Shown: piece after piece, positions 40,567 to 49,543 of the stretch
Layout: the number at the start of each line of letters is the position of its first letter
Position numbering within the stretch: position 1 is the first letter of the stretch
Source: Microcaldota archaeon
GTDB taxonomy: Archaea > Micrarchaeota > Micrarchaeia > Micrarchaeales > Micrarchaeaceae
Direction of reading: 5' to 3'
NCBI GenBank assembly: GCA_028866905.1
Contig: JAGWHI010000004.1
Location: forward strand, 1 to 64,000
DNA length: 64,000 bases
Translations under genes and position numbers: made by a program
The notes under the pieces: model-generated
Database searches by the model: none
Told to the model about the DNA's origin: nothing
The model's input: only the letters and a program-made list of their open reading frames with translations

Positions 40567-41697
40567 ATGAAACTGGTTATAACGCAGTCGAACCTTACGC
40601 TAAAAGGGGGAGCAGAGGCTGTGCTCCTCAAGATCGCCCAGAGGTACAAGGCGAAGATCTACACCGCGGAGTACGACCCTAAGGGCACCTTTGAGGGCTT
40701 CAGGGACCTTGACGTCGAGGTGATAGGCAGGTCAGGGCTATATAGGGTGCTGCCGTACAGCAGGATGGCCCAGGGGCTCAACTACGGGCTCTCCTTCCTC
40801 AACCTCAAGCTCAAGGAAGACTATGACGTCATAAACCCGCACATGGCGCCGAGCCACTGGGTGAGGAAGAACAACCCCAGGGTTGTCTGGTACTGCCACA
40901 CCCCCCTGAGAGACGTGTACGACCTGTACGATTTCCGGCTCTCCCTGAAGAAGTTCTACGCCAGGCCTGTCTACAGGATAGGAGCTTACAACGTGAGGAA
41001 GATCGATCGCTCAGTGGTAAAGGACATAGAGTTCATATTCGCCAACAGCAGGAACACCAAGTCGCGCGTAAAGAGATACCTCGACAGGGATTCGGAGGTG
41101 CTGGGCGGAGGGATCGATTACAGGAGGTATTCGGACGATGGAGACGGCAAATACTTCCTTTACCCGTCAAGGTTCTCGCCTAACAAGAGGCAGGAGTACG
41201 CGCTGAAGGCGTTCGAGATGTTCAAGAGGATGAAGAAGGGCTACAGGCTACTTCTGGTAGGCCCGGTATCGAAGGACAGGTTCTACTACGACTATTACCA
41301 GAGGATAGCCGACGAGGCAAAAGCCATAGGCGACGTCAAGATAATAACCGAGGCTGACACCGATGCTCTAATCGGCCTATACTCCAAGGCTACTGCAGTC
41401 CTCTATACCCCGATCAACGAGGATTACGGGCTTGTCCCGCTGGAAGCCATGGCGAGCGGGAAGCCGATAATATCGGTAAATGAAGGAGGACCTAAGGAGA
41501 CGATCATGGACGGCTCGACAGGATTCCTTGTGAACAGCGCAAGGGAAATGGCAGAGCGCATGCGGCATGTCGCCGAGCACCCGAAACTGTCGGAGCAGAT
41601 GGGGAGGAGGGGCGCGGAAAGGGTAAGGAAGAACTACTCGTGGGACAGGTTCTTCGCCAGGTTCGACCAGGTGCTCAGGAAGGTAAAGCAGATGTAA
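40567..41697 (+). CDS. Glycosyltransferase family 4 (GT-B fold)
   Basis: 376 residues. It has an N-terminal acceptor domain (NLTLKGGAEAVLLKIAQRYK, INPHMAPSHWVRKNNPRVVW) and a C-terminal nucleotide-sugar domain with YPSRFSPNKRQEYALKAFEM and the E-x7-E signature in INEDYGLVPLEAMASGKPII, NEGGPKETI. It transfers a sugar from an activated donor, probably to a lipid or glycan for the cell envelope. The many Asn-X-Ser/Thr sites in nearby surface proteins make a glycoprotein or glycolipid role plausible. ATG 40567 is used; a TTG three codons upstream is weaker. Confidence 0.9.
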   Translation: MKLVITQSNLTLKGGAEAVLLKIAQRYKAKIYTAEYDPKGTFEGFRDLDVEVIGRSGLYRVLPYSRMAQGLNYGLSFLNLKLKEDYDVINPHMAPSHWVRKNNPRVVWYCHTPLRDVYDLYDFRLSLKKFYARPVYRIGAYNVRKIDRSVVKDIEFIFANSRNTKSRVKRYLDRDSEVLGGGIDYRRYSDDGDGKYFLYPSRFSPNKRQEYALKAFEMFKRMKKGYRLLLVGPVSKDRFYYDYYQRIADEAKAIGDVKIITEADTDALIGLYSKATAVLYTPINEDYGLVPLEAMASGKPIISVNEGGPKETIMDGSTGFLVNSAREMAERMRHVAEHPKLSEQMGRRGAERVRKNYSWDRFFARFDQVLRKVKQM

Positions 41698-41700
41698 TGG

Positions 41701-42888
41701 TCAGCCTGTGCTCTCGGTCACTGATCCAACCGCAGTGTGGGGGAAACCTGTACTTATGTCTGTGTAGTTCACCAGCACATAGCCATGGAAAGTCCCCCCT
41801 TTCGCTGCAGTATAAAGTGCGCCCCCTAGGGCGTAGCATTGCGCCGACAGCGTCAGGTTTCCGTATGCCGGCACGGCTTTCTGCGGGGATATGGGACGCA
41901 TGTTGGCGATTGTGCCGTTCTCGTTGCACCCTGCCGCAGTTATGTTTATCTGCGATTGGGACGACTGCTCTATTTGCACGGTGATAATGCCGTTAGCGGA
42001 CATGGAGCTGTTCAAACAAGAGAAGTATCCGGGCATCAGGCAACCGTTTTGGGCCACGGTAAGGTTCTGCAGCTGCTTCGGAAGCACGAACTGAGACTGC
42101 GACACGCTGGTGTTGAAGCCCGTGGCGGTCATGTCTACTACTGGAGTTGTCTCGTTCTGGTTTAGTATCACTGAATAGTAGGTGTAGTTCATCACCACCT
42201 TAAGCGGTGTGCCGTACTTCTGGTCCATGCAGGCGAACAGGGAGTACGAGCCGCCCTGGCTGGTGTTGAGCTGCCCGTATTCGCCTATCCCCAGGCTTGC
42301 TATGAACGTGCTGAGCAGCGACGACCCCTTGCTGTTGCTCATTATCAGGAACGCGTCGCAGCTCCTCCCTGCGAACGATTCGGCACCGAGATAGTTTGCC
42401 TGGAGGTTTGGGCTGGAAAAGTTCACATTGAGGAGGGACTCCATGGTGATGTGGCTAACGGTGTAATTGGACTTGTAGCACGAGGTGGCGTTGGCGGATC
42501 CGCCGCATATCGTGACCGTGCCGTTTATGTCGTAGAGCGTGGCGTTTCCGAGCGCGTTGGCGCTCAGCGTCTCCTTCTTCGTGCTGTTATTGAGGACGTA
42601 TTGCCTTAGCGTAAGGCTGGGCTTCTGCTGCCCCAGCAAAGAGACGTTGTAGTCCACCTCGTAGTCCTTGGCGGTTTTGGCTATAGTAGCATACTGCTCC
42701 AGCTTCTGCTGCGCTACCGAAGAGGACAGCTGGCCAGATTGAGAGGTCTGGCCAGTCGCCCCTTCTGAGTTGCCCAGTATAAGCAGCACCATAGTTACCC
42801 CGACCACTGCGGCAACGACTATTATAGCCGCGATGAGCTTTCTGCCGGATGCTGTGTGTCCCGTTTGCGGGTCTGATGCGCCATCCAT
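41701..42888 (-). CDS. Surface protein, five-member paralog family (member 1)
   Basis: 395 residues: an N-terminal cytoplasmic tail, one TM near residues 17-39 (LIAAIIVVAAVVGVTMVLLI), then an extracytoplasmic domain with many Asn-X-Ser/Thr sites. Conserved family elements are a spaced Cys pair (TICGGSANATSC), the FAGRSCDAFLIMS motif, and LFACMDQKYGTPLKVVMNYT with a further Cys. After the shared core comes a beta-sandwich-like tail (CLMPGYFSCLNSSM, ITAAGCNENGTI). It is the last of three tandem paralogs on the minus strand. Attachment, S-layer-like or adhesion roles are possible; none is shown. Confidence 0.75.
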   Translation of the reverse strand: MDGASDPQTGHTASGRKLIAAIIVVAAVVGVTMVLLILGNSEGATGQTSQSGQLSSSVAQQKLEQYATIAKTAKDYEVDYNVSLLGQQKPSLTLRQYVLNNSTKKETLSANALGNATLYDINGTVTICGGSANATSCYKSNYTVSHITMESLLNVNFSSPNLQANYLGAESFAGRSCDAFLIMSNSKGSSLLSTFIASLGIGEYGQLNTSQGGSYSLFACMDQKYGTPLKVVMNYTYYSVILNQNETTPVVDMTATGFNTSVSQSQFVLPKQLQNLTVAQNGCLMPGYFSCLNSSMSANGIITVQIEQSSQSQINITAAGCNENGTIANMRPISPQKAVPAYGNLTLSAQCYALGGALYTAAKGGTFHGYVLVNYTDISTGFPHTAVGSVTESTG

Positions 42889-42903
42889 GAAATGCAGCTG
42901 GTT

Positions 42904-44211
42904 TCAGGTGACCTTTATGGTGATTGTGGCGAACTTTGTGGCTATGTCGGATACGCCGTTGGCGGTAGCCGAGTAGTTGAGCCATAGGTAGCCATCGAAC
43001 GAGGTGCCGACAGACTTCGATGGCAGCACAGACGATGACAAGGGTATGGTCACGTTAAAGCTCTGGCCCGGGAGAATAGTGCTTATGGGGGCGGAGCTGC
43101 TGAGCGTTAGCGGAAAGCCGCCTGTACCTATGGAGGAGTTGGACGGCGCCGCGCTTATCACCGCGTTGTATATAACAGATCCGGTGTTCTGGCCAAAGGT
43201 GAATGAGAGATCGCCGCTCGTGTTCAGCCTCTGGTTTATGCATAGGTAGGCCGAGGCGGATATGCAGCTAGTCGACGGGACAGCACCGCCGTGGGACGAA
43301 TAGTTCTGCGGTGCGGCCGGAAGGACGAACTGCAACTGCTGCACATTTGTGGTGAAGTTGGTTGCAACCATGTTCAGTATCTGCGTAGTGGTCGTGTTAG
43401 CGGCCAGTTTAGAGTACGTGGTAATGCTCTCGTTCAGCTGCTCGGGTATGCCGAATTCCTTGTCGAGGCATGCGCCTATGTTGAACGTGGCGTTCTGATA
43501 TCCGGAGAGCACGCTGAGTCCAGATGAGCTTACGTTGCCCAGGCTTGAAGTGGATAGCACCTTTTCCAGCTGTGTCAGGTTCTTGCTGCTGACCGACACC
43601 ACGTAAAAATCGCACTGCCTTCCGGCGATTGTCTTTGTGCCGGCAAAGCTGACCGGGACTCCGGCAGGCAGTCCGTTGAACGTGCTTAGCGTCTGGCTGC
43701 TGGTTAGAAGCGACAATCCGCTAGTTGACCCGAGCCCGGATAGGCAGCTGGGCTGCGACGATGCGGCGGTCTGCTCGCATACTGTGGCTGTGCCGTTGAG
43801 GAAGTATACGGCTACCGAGCTCGACGCACCGTAGGTCGATGGAATCGCCATAGAAATCTTCGATGTCCTGTTGTTAAGCTCGTAGTAGTTAAGCGAGAGG
43901 TTTGATGCGCCGGCAGCGGCGAGCGCTGGTATGTCCATCTGGTAGCTTATCCCGAAGGTGTGCGACTCCATGCTCTTGGCGCTGTATGCCTGGAGCTGCT
44001 CGGCAGGGCTCAGCTGTCCGCTGACGCCCTGCTGGGACGACGATCCTGAGAACTGCCCCTTCAGATATACCACAGCGCCTATCGCTATGACAAGCACCAC
44101 TATAGCGACTATTATTATCTTGGCGTGCGAGCCGCCTGCTGGGGCCGCCTGGCTTTGCTGGTCGGCGTCTGGCTGCTGCGTCTGGGCCGTATCTTGCTGC
44201 TGTTCGTCCAA
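42904..44211 (-). CDS. Surface protein, five-member paralog family (member 2)
   Basis: 435 residues: a Gln/Ala-rich cytoplasmic N-terminus, one TM near 31-49 (IIIVAIVVLVIAIGAVVYLK), and the family core with ATVCEQTAASSQPSC, IAGRQCDFYVVSV, FNIGACLDKEFGIPEQLNES and the motif QILNMVATNFTTNVQQLQFV. The C-terminal domain (GDLSFTFGQNTGSVIYNAVI, FDGYLWLNYSATANGVSDIA) resembles an Ig-like sandwich and recurs in member 1. Many Asn-X-Ser/Thr sites. It overlaps no neighbour; the 15-base gap to member 1 suggests cotranscription. Confidence 0.75.
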   Translation of the reverse strand: MDEQQQDTAQTQQPDADQQSQAAPAGGSHAKIIIVAIVVLVIAIGAVVYLKGQFSGSSSQQGVSGQLSPAEQLQAYSAKSMESHTFGISYQMDIPALAAAGASNLSLNYYELNNRTSKISMAIPSTYGASSSVAVYFLNGTATVCEQTAASSQPSCLSGLGSTSGLSLLTSSQTLSTFNGLPAGVPVSFAGTKTIAGRQCDFYVVSVSSKNLTQLEKVLSTSSLGNVSSSGLSVLSGYQNATFNIGACLDKEFGIPEQLNESITTYSKLAANTTTTQILNMVATNFTTNVQQLQFVLPAAPQNYSSHGGAVPSTSCISASAYLCINQRLNTSGDLSFTFGQNTGSVIYNAVISAAPSNSSIGTGGFPLTLSSSAPISTILPGQSFNVTIPLSSSVLPSKSVGTSFDGYLWLNYSATANGVSDIATKFATITIKVT

Positions 44212-44259
44212 CCTAGCACCTATGGTTGAAGTAGAGATGCGAAACTATTTAATTATGGG

Positions 44260-45135
44260 TCACGGGACCTGGAACTCGCTCTGCGTTACGTTGGTCGAGA
44301 AGTTCAGCGCAGTGACGTCGTAGACAGTGTAGAGCTGTGACGATGCATTCTGGCCGGCCTGCGATTTTGGGGCCATGTAGGATATGCCTATGTGCTCCAC
44401 CACGCCGTACTGCTTGTCGAAGCACATGCTTATGTGGAAGGTGCCGCCCTTGTATCCGGAGAGCATGCCTGCCGCCTCGGAACCGGTGACCATGCCTGAC
44501 GATGAGATCGCCTGCTCCACCAAAGAGGAGTTGGTGTACCCTACGGTGATTCCGTAGGCATCGCACTGCCTTCCCGCTATTGTAGCGTTGCCCGAATAGC
44601 TGACGTAGGCGCCCTTGGGCACGCTGTATATGGGGCTGACCAGGCTCGTCTGCTGCTGGGACATCATCGAGGCGTTGCCGCCCATCATGGCGCAGCTCAT
44701 GTTGTACCCGGGATTCTGGCTGCAGAGCGTCTGGTTGCCGTTTATGCTGTAGAGCACGGTGCTCGCCATGCCCATGAACATCGAGGTCTTGTACGACGAG
44801 CCGTTGAGCTCGAAGTAGCTGGCCTGCATGCTGTTGTTTTCTGACGCGCCGAAGCCGGAGCCCGGGGCCCATACTATGTAGCTCACCTCTATCGTGTGGG
44901 GCATCCTGCCCATCGCGAGGTAGGAATCTATCTGCTCCGCGTAGTTGAGCTTGCCGAATGTGCCGTTCGCCTGCTGGGAGGCGGCGGGGTTGATTATCGA
45001 GTAGAGCTGGGGCTTGAAGGCCGCTATAGATGCTACAGCCAGGGCAAGTATGACGATTGATGCAACGATAAGCTTAACGTGTGCACCGTAGGAGATCGGG
45101 GTGGGGCTCCTTCCGGTCTGGGTTGCTGATACCAT
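44260..45135 (-). CDS. Surface protein, five-member paralog family (member 3, minimal)
   Basis: 291 residues: the shortest member, ending with the family core and lacking the C-terminal sandwich. One TM near 22-44 (LIVASIVILALAVASIAAFK), then the core: QTLCSQNPGYNMSCAMM, IAGRQCDAYGITVGYTNSSL, FHISMCFDKQYGVVEHIGIS, and VYDVTALNFSTNVTQSEFQV at the C-terminus. It defines the minimal conserved unit of about 240 extracytoplasmic residues. It lies directly downstream of the TBP-like gene on the same strand (31-base gap). Confidence 0.75.
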   Translation of the reverse strand: MVSATQTGRSPTPISYGAHVKLIVASIVILALAVASIAAFKPQLYSIINPAASQQANGTFGKLNYAEQIDSYLAMGRMPHTIEVSYIVWAPGSGFGASENNSMQASYFELNGSSYKTSMFMGMASTVLYSINGNQTLCSQNPGYNMSCAMMGGNASMMSQQQTSLVSPIYSVPKGAYVSYSGNATIAGRQCDAYGITVGYTNSSLVEQAISSSGMVTGSEAAGMLSGYKGGTFHISMCFDKQYGVVEHIGISYMAPKSQAGQNASSQLYTVYDVTALNFSTNVTQSEFQVP

Positions 45136-45166
45136 CGTCGCACCTTGGGTTCAACTGCGGCGCCAG

Positions 45167-45508
45167 TTACTTCTTCTCCGCCGGGGGGTTTAGCGATATT
45201 ACGTACTTCGATATGATTTTGGCGGCATAGGCGAGCACCTTCTTGATGTTGGCCTCGGTGTTCGTGCCTGTGCATATCATCTTGCCGTTCTTGAATAGTA
45301 TGAGCACGGCCTTGGGCTCCGCAACCTTGAAAATCGCCCCGGGAAACTGCTCTGGCTCGTAGTCCACTGCCTTGACGTCCTTAGAAAGGGCGTAGAGGTC
45401 TATGACAGCGTGAAGGTCGGCGCTGACCACGACATTCTGCACCTTTATCTGCGGAGACTTTATGTCGCCGGACTGGCTGGCTCCAGACTCTGGCTTCTTC
45501 TTTGCCGT
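45167..45508 (-). CDS. Single-repeat TBP-like protein (C-terminal TBP half only)
   Basis: Archaeal TATA-binding protein is two tandem ~90-residue repeats; this gene encodes one. PQIKVQNVVVSADL, YEPEQFPGAIFKVAEPKAVL and LFKNGKMICTGTNTEANIKK match the second TBP repeat, including the two phenylalanines (QFPG and LFKNGK) that intercalate at the DNA kink. The track-supported GTG (45442) would delete the first strand. Upstream in frame are a Lys/Ser-rich linker and no ATG, GTG or TTG; an ACG at 45508 (reading AKKKPESG next) has GGTG five bases upstream and is taken as the start. TATA DNA binding as a homodimer or with a partner half is inference. Confidence 0.75.
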   Translation of the reverse strand, partial: TAKKKPESGASQSGDIKSPQIKVQNVVVSADLHAVIDLYALSKDVKAVDYEPEQFPGAIFKVAEPKAVLILFKNGKMICTGTNTEANIKKVLAYAAKIISKYVISLNPPAEKK

Positions 45509-45518
45509 AGGAACACCC

Positions 45519-45533
45519 GTATATATTTAAAGG
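45519..45533 (-). promoter_or_regulatory. TATA box of the TBP-like gene
   Basis: CCTTTAAATATATAC on the minus strand, upstream of the TBP-like gene and back to back with the element for the divergent reductase gene. The single-repeat TBP may therefore be expressed from a strong TATA promoter of its own. Confidence 0.6.
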
Positions 45534-45538
45534 GAAAG

Positions 45539-45550
45539 GTTTAAATACTG
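45539..45550 (+). promoter_or_regulatory. TATA box of the geranylgeranyl-reductase-like gene
   Basis: GTTTAAATACTG is centred near 45543, predicting a transcript start near 45570, about 12 bases before the proposed ATC start at 45582. Confidence 0.6.
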
Positions 45551-45581
45551 TTTAAGGATCCTGTCTAGTTTTGGTGGTACC

Positions 45582-46703
45582 ATCGGCTCGACGGTAAGCG
45601 TTGTAGGCGCGGGCGTAATCGGCCTGGTGCTCGCGAAGGAGCTCGCGCAGAACGGCATAGACGTCACTGTATACGACTCCAAGAGGAGCGTGGCGGAGGG
45701 CTCGGCAAAGGCGTCGGGCATACTGTCGAGGAAGGGGCTGGAGAGCATAGGCGTAGACTTCAGGCCCTCGGTGGTCAACACGCTCGACGGCGCCGTGATG
45801 TACGCCAGGAACGTCAGCATGAGGGTGAAGGCGAAATCGCTGATGGCTTACGTTGTCGACAGGGGGAAGTATGCGGAGCTGTGCGCGAAGGAGGCGAGGG
45901 AGGCCGGTGCCAGGATCGTCCTTGGGCGCAGGTTTGACAGGGAGGGCATAGTCGGATTGAGGGACGAGTCGAAGGTAATCGTGGGTGCGGACGGCGCGGT
46001 ATCGAATGTGGCGAGCGCGTTCGGCTTCCCGAAGATCGACGAATTCGTGCTTACGTACAAAGCGGAGTACAGGGGGGCAAGGATACCGGACAGCCACATG
46101 GTGGGGCTCTTCTTCAGCGGCGACATAGCCAAGAGGTTCTTCGGATGGAGCGTACCCTATTCGGACGACGTGATAGAGGTGGGTGTGGGCACCAGCACTA
46201 AAGGCAACAGGAACAGCATGCAAGCCTTCAGGAACCTGCTAAAGCACTGGGCGATAGCCGAGCAGCTCGACGGCGCCAGGAACATTGCGGGCAACGCGAG
46301 CATCATACCCCTTTCGATGAGGAAGAAAACAGTCAAAGGGAACGTGTTGCTTGTTGGGGATGCGGCTGGCCAGGTGAAGGCCACTACCGGCGGTGGGATA
46401 GTGTTCGGATCAGCATGCGCAAAGGTAGCTGCCAAGATGATTTCGGATAGCGTGGAGCGCAGGCTCGCTTTGTCCAGGTACGAGAGGGCATGGAGGAAAA
46501 GGTACGGCACCGACCTGTACATGCACAGGTTCGTACACGCGGCGTACTCGGGCCTTGACGCGCGGGGGCTTGACCGGCTGTTCAGGCTCTCCAGGCTTTT
46601 CGGCGCTGAAAGATTCCTCAGCGAGTACGGAGACATGGACAGGCCGAGCCTGGTGCTGAAGAGGTTCTTCCTGCGCGGCCTGTTCGGCAGGTCGTACGAC
46701 TAA
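45582..46703 (+). CDS. Geranylgeranyl-reductase-family flavoprotein
   Basis: 373 residues from the proposed start. The FAD dinucleotide motif is VSVVGAGVIGLVLAKELAQN at the N-terminus, and the second family signature is NVLLVGDAAGQVKATTGGGI. In archaea these enzymes saturate the isoprenoid chains of membrane lipids (digeranylgeranylglycerophospholipid reductase). The frame needs residues before GTG 45627 to complete GxGxxG, yet upstream there is no ATG, GTG or TTG; an ATC at 45582 has GGTG five bases upstream and the transcript starts near 45570. CTG 45561 is a less likely alternative. Confidence 0.85.
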   Translation: MGSTVSVVGAGVIGLVLAKELAQNGIDVTVYDSKRSVAEGSAKASGILSRKGLESIGVDFRPSVVNTLDGAVMYARNVSMRVKAKSLMAYVVDRGKYAELCAKEAREAGARIVLGRRFDREGIVGLRDESKVIVGADGAVSNVASAFGFPKIDEFVLTYKAEYRGARIPDSHMVGLFFSGDIAKRFFGWSVPYSDDVIEVGVGTSTKGNRNSMQAFRNLLKHWAIAEQLDGARNIAGNASIIPLSMRKKTVKGNVLLVGDAAGQVKATTGGGIVFGSACAKVAAKMISDSVERRLALSRYERAWRKRYGTDLYMHRFVHAAYSGLDARGLDRLFRLSRLFGAERFLSEYGDMDRPSLVLKRFFLRGLFGRSYD

Positions 46704-46723
46704 GGCCGGCCAGGATTGGTCAA

Positions 46724-48130
46724 TCAACCCGGAGCCGGAGAGCTCGCCGGCGTGTTGAATGCGCCGAACAGGTACGATGACGCGCTATTCGCCGCGGCTA
46801 TTACCGGCTGCGGATATAGCCCTATCGCTACCACCACCACTAGGCAGGCGAGCATCACAAAGGTTATCGGAGTCGGCATCCCTATGAGCTTGGGCCTCCC
46901 GTTCGAGTAGATGCTGAGCATCAGGCGCCCATAGTAGTATATCGATATGAAGCTGTTCAGTATTCCCACAAGGGCTAGGGAGAGCAGGCCGCCGGACACG
47001 GCGCCAGAGAAGAGCAGGAACTTCCCGTAGAATCCCGCGAGCGGTGGCAGCCCCGCAAGGGAGAGCATGAATACCGTGAGCGTTGCCGCTGCCAGGGGCG
47101 CCCTTTTCGAGAGCGCGGAATAGTCGTCGACCGATTGCTTGCCCTGCTGCTCCAGCCAAAGTATTATTGCGAAGCTCCCGATTATGGTGAACGAGTGGGC
47201 TATTATCTGGTAGATGCTAGCTCCGATGCCGTACTGCGTCGCTGTCGCGAAGCCTATCAGTATGTATCCGGCCTGTGATATCGAAGAATACGCGAACATC
47301 CTCTTGACGTTCTTCTGCACGAGCGCCATTATGTTTCCGAAGAACATGGTGAGCACAGACAGCGCGAGGAACGCCGGAGCGAGCTTCGGAATGTACGCCG
47401 CGAAGAGCACGAACGAAACATATGCGAGCGCTACGAAAGCGACCTTCTTGTTGATCCCTGCAAGCAGGGCGGTTATGTTGGACTTTGCCCCTTGGTAAAC
47501 GTCGGGTATCCAGAGGTTGAACGGGAAGAGCGAGGCCTCGAAGGACAGCGCAGCTACCGCGAGCAGCGCGCCCAGCAGCATCAGCCCGGACACCGGAGCG
47601 CTGATGGACGAGAATGCTATGGAGAGCCCAGGGTCGTAAGCCATCAGCGCTGCTATGCCTAGGGCGAACGCGGCCACTGCCATTGCGCTCATCACGAAGA
47701 ATTTCACCGCGGGCTCTGCGGAGCCGCTTTCAAGCGCTATCAGGAACACTGTCGGGACCGCTATCGCCTCCATTCCCAGGATAAGGCTGATGAGCGAGTT
47801 GGAGGTGTCGACTATCATCACTCCGACAGCCACTACTGACAGCAGCGCTGACAGGGCGCTGAACCTGTTGGAGTACGCATAGGACAGTACCGAAGCAAAT
47901 ATCAGAGTTATGGAGAACAGCACTCCGAAGAGCGAGGAGAACTGCGATACCTGTATCGCCGAGGACGCATAGTAGCCGGTAGCGAATGCGTAGGCGAAGG
48001 TCGCGCCGATCAGTGCTAGGAATACGACGTTGGAGGCCAGGGCTATCCTTGCGTTCCTGTGCAGCAGCGTGGATAGCCCGGAGGCCGCAAGAAGGACCGC
48101 GAGGGCGCCTATGGTGTATTCGATTATCAT
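46724..48130 (-). CDS. nuoN: NADH:quinone oxidoreductase-like subunit N (NuoN)
   Basis: 468 residues with about 14 predicted TM segments, an antiporter-like proton-pumping subunit of complex I. Characteristic runs are SLILGMEAIAVPTVFLIALE, SLFPFNLWIPDVYQGAKSN and GINKKVAFVALAYVSFVLFA, where the transmembrane Lys residues and the Pro of FNLWIPDVY are typical. It is the last gene of the nuoHIJKLMN operon, on the minus strand. Confidence 0.9.
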   Translation of the reverse strand: MIIEYTIGALAVLLAASGLSTLLHRNARIALASNVVFLALIGATFAYAFATGYYASSAIQVSQFSSLFGVLFSITLIFASVLSYAYSNRFSALSALLSVVAVGVMIVDTSNSLISLILGMEAIAVPTVFLIALESGSAEPAVKFFVMSAMAVAAFALGIAALMAYDPGLSIAFSSISAPVSGLMLLGALLAVAALSFEASLFPFNLWIPDVYQGAKSNITALLAGINKKVAFVALAYVSFVLFAAYIPKLAPAFLALSVLTMFFGNIMALVQKNVKRMFAYSSISQAGYILIGFATATQYGIGASIYQIIAHSFTIIGSFAIILWLEQQGKQSVDDYSALSKRAPLAAATLTVFMLSLAGLPPLAGFYGKFLLFSGAVSGGLLSLALVGILNSFISIYYYGRLMLSIYSNGRPKLIGMPTPITFVMLACLVVVVAIGLYPQPVIAAANSASSYLFGAFNTPASSPAPG

Positions 48131-48136
48131 AAGACG

Positions 48137-49543
48137 TCACAGCGTTATTGCGTTTAGCAGCACGAAAGGCAGGATCCCGAGCGCGAACGTTGCGAACAGC
48201 AGCGCGCCGTAGCCTATAAGGTTCGCTGCCGAGGGGTGCTGCGAGGCCCTCAGGCGCCCGTCGCTTGGGAATATCCGGTTTATGAAAACAAAAAGGTATG
48301 CGCCGACCAGTATCAGCGCTCCGAGCGGGATAAGCCCTGCAAGCCCGAAGGTGCGCGTCGCGCCCATGAATATCAGTATGTCTGCTATGAACCCTGCGGT
48401 CAGCGGAAGGCCAAGTGTCGCGAAGACCGATACAACCAGGGTGTACCCCGTCGCCGCGGCGTCGCGCAGTATCCCTTTCAGCATGTTGGCGTTGATGTCG
48501 CCGTACATGTACTCCAGGGCGCCCAAGGCGAGGAATAGCAGGGATATCGATATGCCGTGCGCGAGCATTCCGTATAGCGCGCCTGCGTACCCTAGCGACG
48601 ACATAGAGGATATGCCGACCAGTATTATGCCGAGTTCTGCCATGCTCGTGTAGGCTGCCATGCGCTTGACGTTCAGCTGGCGCATCCCTACGAAAGCGGC
48701 GTAGAAAGCCGATATGCCGGCTATGAATAGCGCGTACTGCGCTACGGTGGAGGAGGGCGCCATCAGCATGAACATCGTAAGCATGCCGTACGCGCCGAAC
48801 TTTGAGAGTATTCCGGATATCATCATGGATCCCTGGGTTGACGCTGATGAGTAGGCGTCAGCCATCCATGAATGGAAGGGGAAGACGGGCATCTTTATCA
48901 TGAAGGCCACGAAGAGCGCGGCTATTACGCCTATGTCTATCAGGTGCGGGAGCGATCCTGACGCAGCGGATATGCTTGAATAGTCCAGCGAGTGCGATGG
49001 CACATACACGTACAGCGCTATCATGGCTGCGAGCAGCAGCGAGCTCGCGGCTATCGAGTATACGAGGAACTTCAGGGCTGCCCTGCGGTTGTCGCCGGAG
49101 CCGAGCGCGTATATCATGAAGAAGGACACTGCGACGCCTATGTCCCAGAATATGAAGAATATGAAGAGGTTGACGGCCATGAACAGCCCGAGGGCCGAGA
49201 ACTCCAGCATCAGGGCCAGGAAGTTGGCCTGCCTCACCTGCGACCGCCTGTGGTTGCCGGCAAGCACAGCGGCAAAGCCGACTATCGAGACCATCAGCGA
49301 CAGCACAAGCGAGATCCCCCCAAGGCTGAAGGATATCGGGACGTTTATCGCTGGGATGTAGCCGGCCGTTGCGGAATCTATCTGCTGCGGCAACCCGCCG
49401 AACAAGGCGCTTCCGGCGACCATTGCAAGCACTAGTACCGCGGCGATGAGCGCGACAGCCTGGGATAGCCTTTCCTTCAGCAGGTATGACAGGATAGCCC
49501 CTGCGAGCGGGATGATCAGCAACGAAGATATGAGGATCGTCAT
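48137..49543 (-). CDS. nuoM: NADH:quinone oxidoreductase-like subunit M (NuoM)
   Basis: 468 residues, about 14 predicted TM segments, antiporter-like. Runs include LGLFMAVNLFIFFIFWDIGV, MIKMPVFPFHSWMADAYSSA (the family PxxPFHxW/LPDA region) and ISGILSKFGAYGMLTMFMLM with the buried Lys. It shares a four-base overlap with the upstream nuoL stop, as elsewhere in this operon. It pumps protons in the distal membrane arm. Confidence 0.92.
   Translation of the reverse strand: MTILISSLLIIPLAGAILSYLLKERLSQAVALIAAVLVLAMVAGSALFGGLPQQIDSATAGYIPAINVPISFSLGGISLVLSLMVSIVGFAAVLAGNHRRSQVRQANFLALMLEFSALGLFMAVNLFIFFIFWDIGVAVSFFMIYALGSGDNRRAALKFLVYSIAASSLLLAAMIALYVYVPSHSLDYSSISAASGSLPHLIDIGVIAALFVAFMIKMPVFPFHSWMADAYSSASTQGSMMISGILSKFGAYGMLTMFMLMAPSSTVAQYALFIAGISAFYAAFVGMRQLNVKRMAAYTSMAELGIILVGISSMSSLGYAGALYGMLAHGISISLLFLALGALEYMYGDINANMLKGILRDAAATGYTLVVSVFATLGLPLTAGFIADILIFMGATRTFGLAGLIPLGALILVGAYLFVFINRIFPSDGRLRASQHPSAANLIGYGALLFATFALGILPFVLLNAITL

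Noticed and set aside
45552-46223. A 223-codon minus-strand frame opposite the reductase gene
   Set aside because: It is an antisense shadow; the plus-strand protein has complete flavoprotein signatures.
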